From Pantoea rwandensis (GTDB taxonomy: Bacteria > Pseudomonadota > Gammaproteobacteria > Enterobacterales > Enterobacteriaceae): a DNA stretch of 64,000 nt. Made by a program: the position numbers and the translations under genes. Under the pieces are notes generated by a model. That model did not search any database. It was not told the origin of the DNA and saw only the letters and a list, made by a program, of their open reading frames with translations. Shown here in pieces: positions 27,065-36,309 of this stretch; position 1 is the stretch's first letter; the number at the start of each line of letters is the position of its first letter. Location: contig NZ_MLFR01000022.1 of NCBI RefSeq assembly GCF_002095475.1, forward strand, positions 38,791 through 102,790, written 5' to 3'.

Positions 27065-28386
27065 TCATGCGGAGAACCAACTGTCGCGCTGCCAGTGGCG
27101 ACGCCAAACCCACCATAAGGTTATTCCACGCAGTGTGAGGAAGACCGTCACCGCCAGCCATAAGCCATGGTTGCCAAGCCATGGCAGCGTCAACAAAGCG
27201 AGACCATATCCGACTGCCGCCATCATCATGCTATTGCGCATTTCACGCCCGCGTGTTGCGCCGATGAACATGCCATCCAGCAAATAACACCACACACCCA
27301 CCAGCGGCATAATCACCTGCCAGATTAAGTAGCGGTCAGCCATTTCTTTTAATGGCTCAATCGATGTCAGCAGAGCCACAATGTATGGACCCGTGAAGGC
27401 ATAGATCACAGCAAACATCAGTGCGACTATGCCCGCTTGACGACAGGCTGCATGCCAGATCAGCAACAAACGACTGCGATCTTTTGCACCAACGGCTTCA
27501 CCAGAGCAGGCCTCCACTGCATAGGCAAAGCCATCTAGCGCGTAAGCCGTAAAAGTCAGGAACATCAGCAGCACGGCGTTGACCGCCACCACATCTGGCC
27601 CAATACGCGCCCCCAACATGGTGAGAGAGGCAAAACAAATTTGCACCATCAAGGACCGCAACATAATGTCGCGATTTAGGCGAAAAAGCCGTGCCGCATC
27701 GCCACGCCAACTGTGCTTCAACAACGTAAAATGGATACCTCGCATTCTCAGCACGCGCGCAACCATCCACACCCCCACTCCGAGCGTGACATACTCTGCC
27801 AGCGCGGTCGCGCCAGCCGCTCCCGCCACGCCCCAGTGAAACTTCAGCACAAACAACAAATCGAGCAGGATATTCACCAGGTTACCGACAATCAGCAGCA
27901 CCATGGGTGCACGTGCATATTGCACACCCAAGAGCCAACCCAGAATCACCAGATTAGCCAGCGTGGCGGGCGCACTTAACCAGCGTATTTCGATAAAGAT
28001 CTGTGCCTGTTGTTGCACCTCTGGGCTCCCTCCCATCAGGGCTGCCGCAAGGCTACTGGCGGGTGTGCGTAACAACACAAACAACACACCGGCAACCAGT
28101 GCAATCAGCAAGGGCTGTGTTAACGCACGCGCCAGCGCAGTTTATCATTCGCGCCAAAGGCCTGCGCCGTTAAACCAGTCGTACTCATACGCAGGAATAA
28201 CAGCAACATAAAGATGAAGCTGGTCGCCGTCGTGCCAACCGCAACCCCACCGAGATAAATTGGGCTATCAAGATGGCCGATGACGGCCGTGTCAACGACA
28301 CCCAGCAAAGGGACCGTGATATTAGAAAGGATCATCGGCAGCGCCAGCCGCCACAGTGCTTTATCAGAAGAGGAAAACAGCCGCAT
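27065..28386 (-). pseudogene. dinF: dinF, MATE-family efflux gene interrupted by a one-base frameshift
   Basis: Two frames together cover the whole of DinF. The first 80-odd residues (MRLFSSSDKALWRLALPMIL to LTAQAFGAND) are at 28386-28120. The remainder, from ALARALTQPLL in another frame, runs to 27065. At about 28138-28143 the minus strand reads GATAAACTGCGCTGGCG, where one extra base in the A-run would restore a continuous protein of about 440 residues, the length of E. coli DinF. The break could be a real mutation or a homopolymer sequencing error. It follows lexA as in the E. coli lexA-dinF operon, but with a 131-base gap that holds a stem-loop. Confidence 0.9.
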
Positions 28387-28517
28387 CCGCCCGTTCCATG
28401 ATTGCGAGGATCAGTCTGATTGCGCTCGGAGCAGCGTTAGAGACTGATGTGGATACTTAAAACAGTAGACTGCGGTCAGCCAAGGGACTCACCGCAGCGG
28501 GGGAATTCAAAAATCGA

Positions 28518-29132
28518 TCAGAGCCACTCGCCGTTACGCACGATGCCAACAGCCAGCCCTTCTACAGTCAGCGACTGTTCGCGGGTATCCACGATAATCG
28601 GCTGGAAATCCGTGTTTTCTGGCAGAAGATGGACAATAGCCCCCTGTTTCTTCCAGCGCTTTACCGTCACTTCGTCATCGATGCGGGCGACAACGACTTG
28701 GCCGTTGCGCACTTCTTGGGTTTTATGCACGGCAAGCAGATCGCCATCCATAATCCCGATATCTTTCATCGACATTCCGCTGACACGTAACAAGAAATCC
28801 GCATTCGGTTTGAAGAGGTTGGCATCAACCTGGTAGTGGGCCTCGATGTGTTCCTGAGCAAGCAGCGGTTCCCCGGCGGCAACGCGGCCAATCAACGGTA
28901 AGCCTTCACTGACTTCTTCTTCCATCAGCAGGCGAATCCCGCGAGAAGCGCCTGAAACAATTTCAATAACGCCTTTACGCGCCAGTGCTTTCAGGTGTTC
29001 TTCAGCAGCATTGGGCGAGCGAAATCCCAGTTGTGCGGCAATTTCAGCACGCGTTGGCGGCATGCCCGTCTGGTTTATGTGGTCGCGAATCAGGTCATAT
29101 ACCTGCTGCTGCCTTGCTGTTAACGCTTTCAT
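28518..29132 (-). CDS. lexA: SOS repressor LexA
   Basis: The 204-residue protein has the N-terminal winged helix ([32 protein letters not shown]) and the C-terminal serine-peptidase fold. The self-cleavage site is Ala86-Gly87 (VAAGEPL), nucleophile Ser121 ([10 protein letters not shown]) and Lys158. It represses the SOS regulon and is cleaved when RecA is activated. Two LexA boxes in its own promoter show autoregulation. It is upstream of dinF on the same strand; dgkA precedes it. Confidence 0.98.
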   Translation of the reverse strand: MKALTARQQQVYDLIRDHINQTGMPPTRAEIAAQLGFRSPNAAEEHLKALARKGVIEIVSGASRGIRLLMEEEVSEGLPLIGRVAAGEPLLAQEHIEAHYQVDANLFKPNADFLLRVSGMSMKDIGIMDGDLLAVHKTQEVRNGQVVVARIDDEVTVKRWKKQGAIVHLLPENTDFQPIIVDTREQSLTVEGLAVGIVRNGEWL

Positions 29133-29138
29133 CCCGCC

Positions 29139-29177
29139 CCCTGGTTGTTTATACAGTCGCTGTGAGTATATACAGGT
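29139..29177 (-). promoter_or_regulatory. Two LexA boxes upstream of lexA
   Basis: On the minus strand CTGTATATACTCACAG (29175-29160) and CTGTATAAACAACCAG (29156-29141) lie three bases apart. The first is identical to the core of an E. coli lexA operator. The proximal box ends nine bases before the start codon, so binding blocks transcription directly. Confidence 0.95.
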
Positions 29178-29237
29178 ATTGGCGAAATGAAAACCGAAAG
29201 TGAGGGAAATATCAGCGGTTTGAAGTTTGTGGAAGAC

Positions 29238-29606
29238 CTATCGCAAATGCGACCAGAGCAGTGAGATCCAGACAAAAATCGCCAGTAGAATGGTCAGCAA
29301 CACGGCCGCTGAGCCCATATCTTTCGCACGCCCCGCGAGCGGATGCCGTTCCTGACCGATGCGATCCACGACCGCTTCGATAGCACTATTAAGGATTTCA
29401 ACAATGATGACCAACACCACTGCACCAATCATCAGTACGCGGGAAATGGCATCCACATCTAGCCAGCAAGCCACAATAATCGCCACGATGGCTGCAATCG
29501 CTTCCTGCCGGAATGCGGCTTCGTGCTGCCAGGCCGCACGCAACCCCTGCCAAGAATAACCGGCTGCGTTTATAATTCTTTGAAAACCAGTGACGTTATT
29601 TGCCAT
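29238..29606 (-). CDS. dgkA: Diacylglycerol kinase
   Basis: The 122-residue trimeric inner-membrane enzyme has three membrane segments and the catalytic block VEILNSAIEAVVDRIGQERHPLAGRAKDMGSAAV. The start at 29606 (MANNVTGF) fits alignment with E. coli DgkA; the longer frame to 29684 is rejected. It phosphorylates diacylglycerol to phosphatidate, recycling the by-product of MDO synthesis. It is divergent from plsB and upstream of lexA, as in E. coli. Confidence 0.96.
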   Translation of the reverse strand: MANNVTGFQRIINAAGYSWQGLRAAWQHEAAFRQEAIAAIVAIIVACWLDVDAISRVLMIGAVVLVIIVEILNSAIEAVVDRIGQERHPLAGRAKDMGSAAVLLTILLAIFVWISLLWSHLR

Positions 29607-29733
29607 GCTAGTGGAACCCTTGATGTGTTTTGACGTCAATGTCTGGGCAGCCTGAAGTCGTGTCACCACAGATCTTCGCTGCACTTTCTGGTATGCTTGC
29701 CGCGCTTTGCTAACAAGAGGCTTTAAGTTGTCT

Positions 29734-32157
29734 ATGTCAGGTTGGCGTAAACTCTATTACAAATTATTGAATTTACCACTCTCTATTTTGGTAAAAAGTA
29801 AGGTCATTCCGACCGATCCCATCTCAGAACATGGGATCGATCCAACACGTCCAGTGATGTATGTTTTGCCTTATGATTCAAAGGCCGACTTGCTCACATT
29901 GCGGGCGCAATGTTTGAATCATGACCTGCCCGATCCCCTGGCTCCATTGGAGATAGATGGCACTCTGCTGCCGCGTCACGTGTTTATTCACGATGGCCCG
30001 CGCGTGTTCCCCTATTTCGTGGCGAATCCAGAGTCCGTGAAGCTCTTTCACGACTATCTCGATCTGCACCGCAGTAATCCTGATCTTGACGTCCAAATGC
30101 TGCCGGTTTCGGTCATGTTTGGACGCGCGCCGGGCCGTGAAATTCAGGGTGAAGATACTCCCCACCTGCGCATTCTGAATGGGGTGCAGAAGTTCTTCGC
30201 CATTCTGTGGCATGGCCGGGATAGCTTCGTACGCTTCTCACCGACCGTTTCACTGCGTCAGATGGCCACAGAACACGGTACTGACAAGTCGATTGCACAG
30301 AAACTGGCACGTGTGGCGCGTATCCACTTCGCCCGTCAACGTTTGGCTGCCGTCGGTCCGCGCCTGCCAGCGCGTCAGGATCTGTTCAACAAACTGCTGC
30401 AATCTAAAGCGATTGAAAAAGCGGTAGAAGATGAAGCGCGCAGTAAAAAGATTTCGCATGAGAAAGCCCAGCAGAACGCCGTCGAGATGATGGAAGAAGT
30501 CGCGGCTGATTTCTCATACGAAGCGATTCGCGTCACCGACCGCGTGATGGGCTGGCTGTGGAGCCGTCTCTATCAGGGCATCAACGTTAACGGCGGCGAA
30601 CGTGTTCGTCAGCTGGCGCAAGATGGCCATGAGATTGTCTATGTACCCTGCCACCGCAGCCACATGGACTATCTGCTGCTCTCTTATGTGCTCTATCATC
30701 AGGGCTTGGTGCCGCCGCATATTGCTGCCGGTATTAACCTGAATTTCTGGCCGGCGGGTCCGATTTTCCGCCGTCTGGGTGCCTTCTTTATCCGTCGTAC
30801 CTTCAAGGGTAATAAGCTCTATTCCACGGTATTCCGTGAATATCTGGGTGAGCTGTTCAGCCGAGGCTATTCGGTAGAATATTTTGTTGAAGGTGGACGC
30901 TCGCGCACTGGTCGCTTGCTGGATCCCAAAACCGGCACCTTGTCGATGACGCTGCAGGCCATGCTGCGTGGTGGCAGCCGCCCTATTACCTTCGTACCTA
31001 TATACATCGGTTATGAACACGTGATGGAGGTCGGTACTTACGCTAAAGAACTGCGTGGGGCAGCCAAGGAAAAAGAGAGCTTCCTGCAAATGGTGCGCGG
31101 CCTGCGTAAGCTACGCAATCTTGGCCAAGGCTATGTCAACTTCGGCGAACCTTTGCCGTTGATGAACTATCTGAACAAGAACGTTCCAGAGTGGCGTGAT
31201 GCGATAGACCCTATCGAGCCACAGCGTCCGGCATGGATGACGCCAACGGTGAATGATATTGCGGCGCGTTTGATGGTGCGCATTAACGAAGCCGGTGCGG
31301 CCAATGGCATGAATCTGTGTGTCACTGCATTGTTGGCATCACGTCAGCGCTCGCTAACCCGCGAACAGTTGATTGAGCAGCTTGAGTGTTACACCCAACT
31401 GCTGCGTAACGTGCCATATTCGCCGGAAGCGACCGTACCGGACATGAGCGCCGAAGCGTTGCTTGATCACGCCATGGGCATGAACAAGTTTGAAACTGAG
31501 AAAGACAGTATTGGCGATATCATTATTCTGCCGCGCGAGCAGGCAGTGTTGATGACCTACTATCGCAACAACATTCATCACATGTTGGTAATGCCGTCGC
31601 TGATCGCCGCCATTGTGCAGCAGCATCGTGAAATCAGTGAAGCGGAACTGCTGCGTCAGGTAAGCCTTGTTTATCCCATGCTGAAGAGTGAGTTGTTCCT
31701 GCGTTGGGACACCTCAGAACTCCCTGCGTTGTTGAATGCAATGTGCACAGAAATGGCGCGACAGGGTCTGATTACCTTGCAGGAAGGTCAGTTACGCATG
31801 AATCCGGCACGTCACCGCTCATTGCAGCTGCTGGCGGCCGGCATTCGCGAAACGTTGCAGCGTTTTGCTATCACCTTTGCCATTCTGAGTGCTAAGCCGA
31901 CAATCAATCGCGGCACGCTGGAGAAAGAGAGCCGTACTCTGGCTCAACGTCTGTCAGTGCTGCACGGCATTAATGCACCGGAGTTCTTCGATAAAGCTGT
32001 GTTCACGACCTTAGTCCTGTCGCTGCGTGACGAAGGCTACATCAGCGATTCCGGTGATGCTGACGCAGAGCGGACTCATATCATGTGGCAGATGCTGGCG
32101 GACCTCATCACCAGCGACGTTCGTCTGACCATTGAAAGCGCGGTTGCCCACGAGTAA
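29734..32157 (+). CDS. plsB: Glycerol-3-phosphate 1-O-acyltransferase
   Basis: At 807 residues the protein has the same length as E. coli PlsB. The acyltransferase H-x4-D motif is in [14 protein letters not shown], followed by the [10 protein letters not shown] and [14 protein letters not shown] motifs. It catalyses the first step of phospholipid synthesis at the inner membrane. MSGW at 29734 is the aligned start; a TTG six bases earlier has better spacing to the AAGAGG site and is a possible alternative. Confidence 0.98.
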   Translation: MSGWRKLYYKLLNLPLSILVKSKVIPTDPISEHGIDPTRPVMYVLPYDSKADLLTLRAQCLNHDLPDPLAPLEIDGTLLPRHVFIHDGPRVFPYFVANPESVKLFHDYLDLHRSNPDLDVQMLPVSVMFGRAPGREIQGEDTPHLRILNGVQKFFAILWHGRDSFVRFSPTVSLRQMATEHGTDKSIAQKLARVARIHFARQRLAAVGPRLPARQDLFNKLLQSKAIEKAVEDEARSKKISHEKAQQNAVEMMEEVAADFSYEAIRVTDRVMGWLWSRLYQGINVNGGERVRQLAQDGHEIVYVPCHRSHMDYLLLSYVLYHQGLVPPHIAAGINLNFWPAGPIFRRLGAFFIRRTFKGNKLYSTVFREYLGELFSRGYSVEYFVEGGRSRTGRLLDPKTGTLSMTLQAMLRGGSRPITFVPIYIGYEHVMEVGTYAKELRGAAKEKESFLQMVRGLRKLRNLGQGYVNFGEPLPLMNYLNKNVPEWRDAIDPIEPQRPAWMTPTVNDIAARLMVRINEAGAANGMNLCVTALLASRQRSLTREQLIEQLECYTQLLRNVPYSPEATVPDMSAEALLDHAMGMNKFETEKDSIGDIIILPREQAVLMTYYRNNIHHMLVMPSLIAAIVQQHREISEAELLRQVSLVYPMLKSELFLRWDTSELPALLNAMCTEMARQGLITLQEGQLRMNPARHRSLQLLAAGIRETLQRFAITFAILSAKPTINRGTLEKESRTLAQRLSVLHGINAPEFFDKAVFTTLVLSLRDEGYISDSGDADAERTHIMWQMLADLITSDVRLTIESAVAHE

Positions 32158-32175
32158 TTCTCTTGGTTAATACGC

Positions 32176-32213
32176 AAAAAGGGGCGACCAAAATAATGGT
32201 CGCCCCTTTTTTA
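32176..32213. terminator. Bidirectional terminator between plsB and ubiA
   Basis: AAAAAGGGGCGACCA pairs with TGGTCGCCCCTTTTTT, with A-run and T-run on either side, serving both convergent genes. Confidence 0.95.
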
Positions 32214-32227
32214 TTGCTGAAAGCAGC

Positions 32228-33112
32228 TTAGAACAGATCAATAAACGGCTGGGTATTCAGTAGAACACCGATAAACAGCACCAAGCCAACATAGTTGTTA
32301 TTCAAAAACGCCTGGAAGCAGGGATCACGCTCGCGCTGAGCAATCAGCTTTTGCTGATGCACGAACAAGCCACCCGCTAATAACAACGACCAGTAAAATG
32401 CGCCATTCAGATTGAGCATCATCCCCACCAGCGCCATGAGACCAAGCGTAGCCAGTTGCAACAAGCCAATGATCAGCTTGTCGTAACGACCAAATAGAAT
32501 CGCCGTAGATTTCACGCCAATTTTCAGGTCATCATCTCGGTCCACCATCGCATATTGCGTATCGTAGGCCACTGTCCAACAGATATTCGCCAGGAACACC
32601 AGCCAACAAACAAAGGGTAAGGACTCACTCACTGCTGCCCATCCCATTGGGATAGCCCAGCCGAACGCCGCACCCAATACCACTTGCGGTAAATGGGTAA
32701 AGCGTTTCATAAACGGATAGACCCAGGCTAATGCTAGCCCACCAAACGAGAGCAGAATCGTCATACGGTTCATGGTCAGCACCAGTGCAAATGCCACCAG
32801 TCCCAGCACCACGAACAAAATTTTGGCCTCTTTTTCGCTTACGGCGCCACTCGCCAAGGGACGTGAGGCGGTGCGCTTCACGTGCCCATCGACTTTGCGA
32901 TCGGCATAGTCGTTGATCACACAACCCGCTGCACGCATCACGTACACACCGAGTACAAACACCACCAGCACTGATAGAGGCGGTACGGCCATGCCCGACA
33001 GCCACAGTGCCCACATGGTCGGCCACAGCAGTAAGAGCGTGCCGATCGGCTTATCAATTCGCATCAGGCGGCGATAAGCCTGCCATTTGGTCATGGTTAA
33101 GGTCTTTTCCAC
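32228..33112 (-). CDS. ubiA: 4-hydroxybenzoate octaprenyltransferase
   Basis: The 294-residue integral membrane protein has the two Asp-rich prenyltransferase motifs, [14 protein letters not shown] and [12 protein letters not shown]. It joins the octaprenyl chain to 4-hydroxybenzoate in ubiquinone synthesis. The GTG at 33112 aligns with the E. coli start; an ATG at 33094 is the alternative. It lies six bases after ubiC, so the pair forms a ubiCA operon as in E. coli. Confidence 0.96.
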   Translation of the reverse strand: MEKTLTMTKWQAYRRLMRIDKPIGTLLLLWPTMWALWLSGMAVPPLSVLVVFVLGVYVMRAAGCVINDYADRKVDGHVKRTASRPLASGAVSEKEAKILFVVLGLVAFALVLTMNRMTILLSFGGLALAWVYPFMKRFTHLPQVVLGAAFGWAIPMGWAAVSESLPFVCWLVFLANICWTVAYDTQYAMVDRDDDLKIGVKSTAILFGRYDKLIIGLLQLATLGLMALVGMMLNLNGAFYWSLLLAGGLFVHQQKLIAQRERDPCFQAFLNNNYVGLVLFIGVLLNTQPFIDLF

Positions 33113-33118
33113 AATCCT

Positions 33119-33637
33119 TTATCCTTGCTCCAGCGCACGATACAACGGCGACGCGGGTAGAAACAGTTCAGTTAACATCAGCGGTTTATCTGACAAACGC
33201 AGGCGAGAACGACGTCCCCATAAGTTATCCACTTGGCCGGGATCAATAAAATCACGGCTGAGCGTTGAGGATGCAAACAGATAACGTCCTAGCGGGCGCG
33301 TCCCCAGATTTTGCAGCATCAGTTCAGGGCCATTCAGCGTGCTTTCTGGCACCACTGTGCGTCCAATTAACCAGGGTTCGCCATCGCCGCATAGCACGAT
33401 CTCGCGCAGCCAAAACCGGTCATCGGCAGGCAGGAATTCGGCTTCTTGTGCCATCTCCTCGGCACCAATAAAGCTTTCGCGGATGAGCTCAACCGTCACC
33501 TTCTGGCAATGCTGTTCAAAGCGACGCGTCATGGAATCTTCTTCCAGTAACCAGTTAAGCAATGGAGGCGAAAGATTAGGGGAAGTGGCTGGCAGCCAGT
33601 GCAGTGCGCGCAACTGGCGCAGCGCTTGATGCGACAT
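33119..33637 (-). CDS. ubiC: Chorismate--pyruvate lyase
   Basis: The 172-residue cytosolic protein matches Ubi[66 protein letters not shown]. It removes pyruvate from chorismate to give 4-hydroxybenzoate, the UbiA substrate made available to the next gene of the operon. Confidence 0.96.
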   Translation of the reverse strand: MSHQALRQLRALHWLPATSPNLSPPLLNWLLEEDSMTRRFEQHCQKVTVELIRESFIGAEEMAQEAEFLPADDRFWLREIVLCGDGEPWLIGRTVVPESTLNGPELMLQNLGTRPLGRYLFASSTLSRDFIDPGQVDNLWGRRSRLRLSDKPLMLTELFLPASPLYRALEQG

Positions 33638-33729
33638 CAGGACATCTCCGGAAAAAAAGTTGCCCTAGTTTAACGCAGAGAAACGGACGTGGCACTGTTG
33701 GTTGTGCCACGTGAGAGAAAGAAGATTTA

Positions 33730-34140
33730 TTACTCGCGTTTCAATCGGTTGCTGTTTGCCAGCCACAAGGTGATCACCAAAATCAAGATCGCTGCCGAGT
33801 AGTAAAGGGTGTCGAACGGATTTTTATGGTCAACGATGATCAAACGAATGATCGCGGTAATGCCGATGTAGATGAAATAGCGCAGTGGGAAGTGATAGCC
33901 CGACTGGAAGTATTTCACGATTAGCGCGATAAACTCGAAATAGAGAAAATAGATAACGATGCCTTCAATCAGCAGATAAGAGGAGGCCTGCTCACCGGTG
34001 CTGAAGAGCACGTTGGCTAAATGGATGGTCTCTTTTCCAAGAAACACCACCAGGATGACGGCCAGAGTGACCAGGCCAATATTTAGAACCCACTGCAATA
34101 CCGAAGCGATTAGCTGCCCCGGCGCTGATTTTGTTGTCAT
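33730..34140 (-). CDS. psiE: Phosphate-starvation-inducible protein PsiE
   Basis: The 136-residue inner-membrane protein has four hydrophobic segments. The PsiE pattern is [20 protein letters not shown] then [20 protein letters not shown]. In E. coli the gene is activated by PhoB and repressed by CRP. Here a CRP site precedes it but I find no convincing Pho box. It marks the right end of the E. coli-like minute ~91-92 block. Confidence 0.93.
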   Translation of the reverse strand: MTTKSAPGQLIASVLQWVLNIGLVTLAVILVVFLGKETIHLANVLFSTGEQASSYLLIEGIVIYFLYFEFIALIVKYFQSGYHFPLRYFIYIGITAIIRLIIVDHKNPFDTLYYSAAILILVITLWLANSNRLKRE

Positions 34141-34187
34141 TTTTGCGCCTTAACATACGAGAATTCACTGGCGCTATCATGCTGTAG

Positions 34188-34203
34188 CGTGATCAAAATC
34201 ACA
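34188..34203 (-). promoter_or_regulatory. CRP site upstream of psiE
   Basis: On the minus strand TGTGA-TTTTGA-TCACG matches the CRP consensus at nine of ten positions. It is about 48 bases upstream of the psiE start. Confidence 0.7.
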
Positions 34204-34208
34204 ATACA

Positions 34209-34907
34209 CTACACATCAACATCCACGCAGAGCGCGTCATAGCGCCAGTATTCACAATCGCAGTCAATGACCCGTCCCTGAAGGTCGCGATTGATGCGGG
34301 TGATCAGCAGCCCAGGCGTACCGCTGGCAACGTTAAGCATTGGTGCGGCACGTGCAGGCAGCGGCCCCGGTAAAATAGTAAAACGCGCGCCGCCGTAGCG
34401 AATGCCGTAACGCTGATCATAGAGATCGGTTAGCGAGCGTGTCAGGTCTTCCCCAAGTAAGCCGGGGAAAAATGCCGGATTGAGGTAGTGCTCGACATAC
34501 AGCACCGCGCGGCCATCAATGCGGCGCAGACGGCGAATGCGGTACACCCTATCCCCTTCCAGTAGAGCCAGATGGCGGGCAATGGCCAGTTGCGCTGGCA
34601 CTTCACGCGCCTCAATCACTTCTGTCGTGGCAATACGGCCCTGTTCTGCCGCCATCGCATGAAAGTGGCTGTGATGGGCTGGGTTGTATATCAGTCGCGG
34701 CGGCGCGAGAAACCAGCCTCGCCGAAGTTCACGATAGATGATGCCCTGTGCTTCCAGCAAACCCAGCGCCTCGCGCAGCGTAATGCGCGTGGTGGAATAG
34801 TGTTCACTTAAGCTGCGTTCAGCTGGCAAGCGCCCGCTGGCGAACTCACCGTTTTCGATGCGTTCGCACAGAGCTGCGGCAATCACATCCGCCGTTTTCG
34901 ACGACAT
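34209..34907 (-). CDS. GntR-family regulator with UTRA ligand domain (PhnR-like)
   Basis: The 232-residue protein has an N-terminal GntR winged helix (about 1-70: ASGRLPAERSLSEHYSTTRITLREAL) and a C-terminal UTRA domain (about 90-230: VYRIRRLRRIDGRAVLYVEHYLN). UTRA proteins bind small molecules that relieve repression; the closest functional class I recognise is PhnR of 2-aminoethylphosphonate loci. The start at 34907 has GAGG upstream; the frame to 34952 would run into the Pho box. It is divergent from the transporter operon it presumably represses. Three PhoB-type repeats lie 34 bases upstream, oriented toward this gene. Confidence 0.83.
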   Translation of the reverse strand: MSSKTADVIAAALCERIENGEFASGRLPAERSLSEHYSTTRITLREALGLLEAQGIIYRELRRGWFLAPPRLIYNPAHHSHFHAMAAEQGRIATTEVIEAREVPAQLAIARHLALLEGDRVYRIRRLRRIDGRAVLYVEHYLNPAFFPGLLGEDLTRSLTDLYDQRYGIRYGGARFTILPGPLPARAAPMLNVASGTPGLLITRINRDLQGRVIDCDCEYWRYDALCVDVDV

Positions 34908-34940
34908 TTCTTTAGCCTCATTTTGGGGCAAATCTGCACT

Positions 34941-34969
34941 ATGACAGTTCAATGACTACAATATGACAG
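34941..34969 (-). promoter_or_regulatory. Triple Pho box upstream of the UTRA regulator
   Basis: Three direct repeats lie exactly eleven bases apart: ATGACAG (34941), ATGACTA (34952), ATGACAG (34963). On the minus strand they read CTGTCAT, TAGTCAT, CTGTCAT, the PhoB half-site, separated by four-base spacers. The orientation points to the regulator gene. Confidence 0.72.
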
Positions 34970-35037
34970 GCATATCCCACGCTTTCGCGCGTTGTATCCG
35001 CATGTGGAGCTGCGCGTCACGCCACATTTCACCACCA

Positions 35038-35071
35038 TGGTCATAAAACCTTCATCTACACGGGCTACATT
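35038..35071 (+). promoter_or_regulatory. PhoB-type promoter of the phosphorus-uptake operon
   Basis: TGGTCAT-AAAA-CCTTCAT (35038-35055) matches the Pho box pattern of two seven-base repeats with TCAT cores, eleven bases apart. A TACATT -10 (35066-35071) follows after ten bases, the spacing seen at PhoB-activated promoters where the box replaces the -35. It is weaker in the first half-site positions than the ugpB box. Confidence 0.55.
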
Positions 35072-35085
35072 GGCTCGGTTCTTGC

Positions 35086-35097
35086 TGGACTAGACCA
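35086..35097 (+). promoter_or_regulatory. Putative UTRA-repressor operator
   Basis: TGGACTAGACCA is a near-palindrome of the GntR/HutC type (TGG-CTAG-CCA core). It is placed just past the predicted transcription start and 34 bases before the binding-protein ATG, a position suited to repression. Confidence 0.55.
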
Positions 35098-35131
35098 AGA
35101 CGTCCCACAACTTACACCCGGAGCAACCGAG

Positions 35132-36193
35132 ATGAAAGCGTTTATCTCCTCTGTAGTAGCCAGTGCCGTACTGCTTGCGCTGCCCGCCGCGCACGCCGCC
35201 GATAACGACCTTGCCGCGCTGGAAAAAGCCGCGCGTGCCGAGGGCCAAGTCAACAGCGTCGGTATGCCAGACAGCTGGGCGAACTGGAAAGACACATGGA
35301 ATGACATCAGCAGCAAATATGGCCTGAAGCACAGCGATACCGATATGTCATCGGCGCAGGAGCTGGCTAAATTTGATGCAGAGAAAGAGAACGCCAGCGC
35401 GGATATCGGTGATGTGGGCGCAGCTTTTGGCCCTATCGCGGTCACCAAAGGTGTGGCACAGCCGTATAAACCGACCCATTGGGATCAAATCCCAAGCTGG
35501 GCGAAAGATAAAGAGGGTAACTGGATGCTGGCCTATACCGGCACCATCGCCTTCCTGATCGACAAACAGCAGGTAAAAGATGCACCGCACAGCTGGGCCG
35601 ATCTGAAAAAAGGTAAGTATGTGGTCACTATCGGTGACGTCGGTGTCGCAGCTCAGGCGGCTAACGGCGTACTGGCCGCTAACTACGCCATGGGCGGTGA
35701 TGAGAAGAACCTGAAACCGGCATTGAGCTTCTTTGGTGAGCTGGCGAAAGAAGGCCGTCTCGGTGTGACCGATCCGGTGATTGCCAACATCGAGAAAGGT
35801 GAGATTCAGGTTGCCGTAGTGTGGGATTTCAACGGTCTGAACTACCGCGACCAGATTGATAAGAACCGCTATGAAGTGGTGATCCCGTCAGATGGCTCAG
35901 TGATTTCTGGTTATAGCACCATCATCAACAAATATGCCAAGCATCCTAACGCCGCCAAACTGGCGCGTGAATACATCTTCTCTGATGCTGGCCAAATTAA
36001 CCTGGCCAAAGGCTATGCGCGCCCGATTCGTGCAGAACATATCACTCTGCCAGCCGATGTGCAGGCCAAGCTGCTGCCGCAGTCTGAATACAAAAATGCA
36101 CGCCCAATCAAAGATCAGGCCGCATGGGATAAGACATCAAAAATGCTGCCGCGTCTGTGGCAAGAGAACGTAATCATCAATATGAAGCAGTAA
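35132..36193 (+). CDS. Periplasmic binding protein of phosphonate/iron-type ABC transporter
   Basis: The 353-residue protein has a clear signal peptide (MKAFISSVVASAVLLALPAAHAAD) and a type-2 periplasmic binding fold. It resembles the binding proteins grouped with AfuA/PhnS-type importers (GQVNSVGMPDSWANWKDTW; MLAYTGTIAFLIDKQ; DGSVISGYSTIINKYAKHPNAA). GGAG lies eight bases before the ATG. It is the first gene of a five-gene operon with a hydrolase, two permeases and an ATPase. The ligand is probably a phosphorus compound, inferred from the Pho boxes, the UTRA regulator and the hydrolase; iron or other anions cannot be excluded. Confidence 0.8.
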   Translation: MKAFISSVVASAVLLALPAAHAADNDLAALEKAARAEGQVNSVGMPDSWANWKDTWNDISSKYGLKHSDTDMSSAQELAKFDAEKENASADIGDVGAAFGPIAVTKGVAQPYKPTHWDQIPSWAKDKEGNWMLAYTGTIAFLIDKQQVKDAPHSWADLKKGKYVVTIGDVGVAAQAANGVLAANYAMGGDEKNLKPALSFFGELAKEGRLGVTDPVIANIEKGEIQVAVVWDFNGLNYRDQIDKNRYEVVIPSDGSVISGYSTIINKYAKHPNAAKLAREYIFSDAGQINLAKGYARPIRAEHITLPADVQAKLLPQSEYKNARPIKDQAAWDKTSKMLPRLWQENVIINMKQ

Positions 36194-36232
36194 TGTTCTG
36201 TGGGGTCTCCTTTTATGCGCGCTAGCTTGAAC

Positions 36233-36294
36233 GGTCGCCATAAATGGCGACCCTACGTAAGATTTATTTCGTAGGGTGCGCATTTATGCGCACC
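36233..36294. repeat. REP pair (BIME) inside the uptake operon
   Basis: An inverted REP, GGTCGCC-ATAAAT-GGCGACC followed by CTAC (36233-36256), faces a REP, GTAG followed by GGTGCGCATTTATGCGCACC (36271-36294). It lies between the binding protein and the hydrolase. The same pair recurs at 41594-41664. Confidence 0.85.
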
Positions 36295-36309
36295 TGGAAA
36301 GGAACAGGA

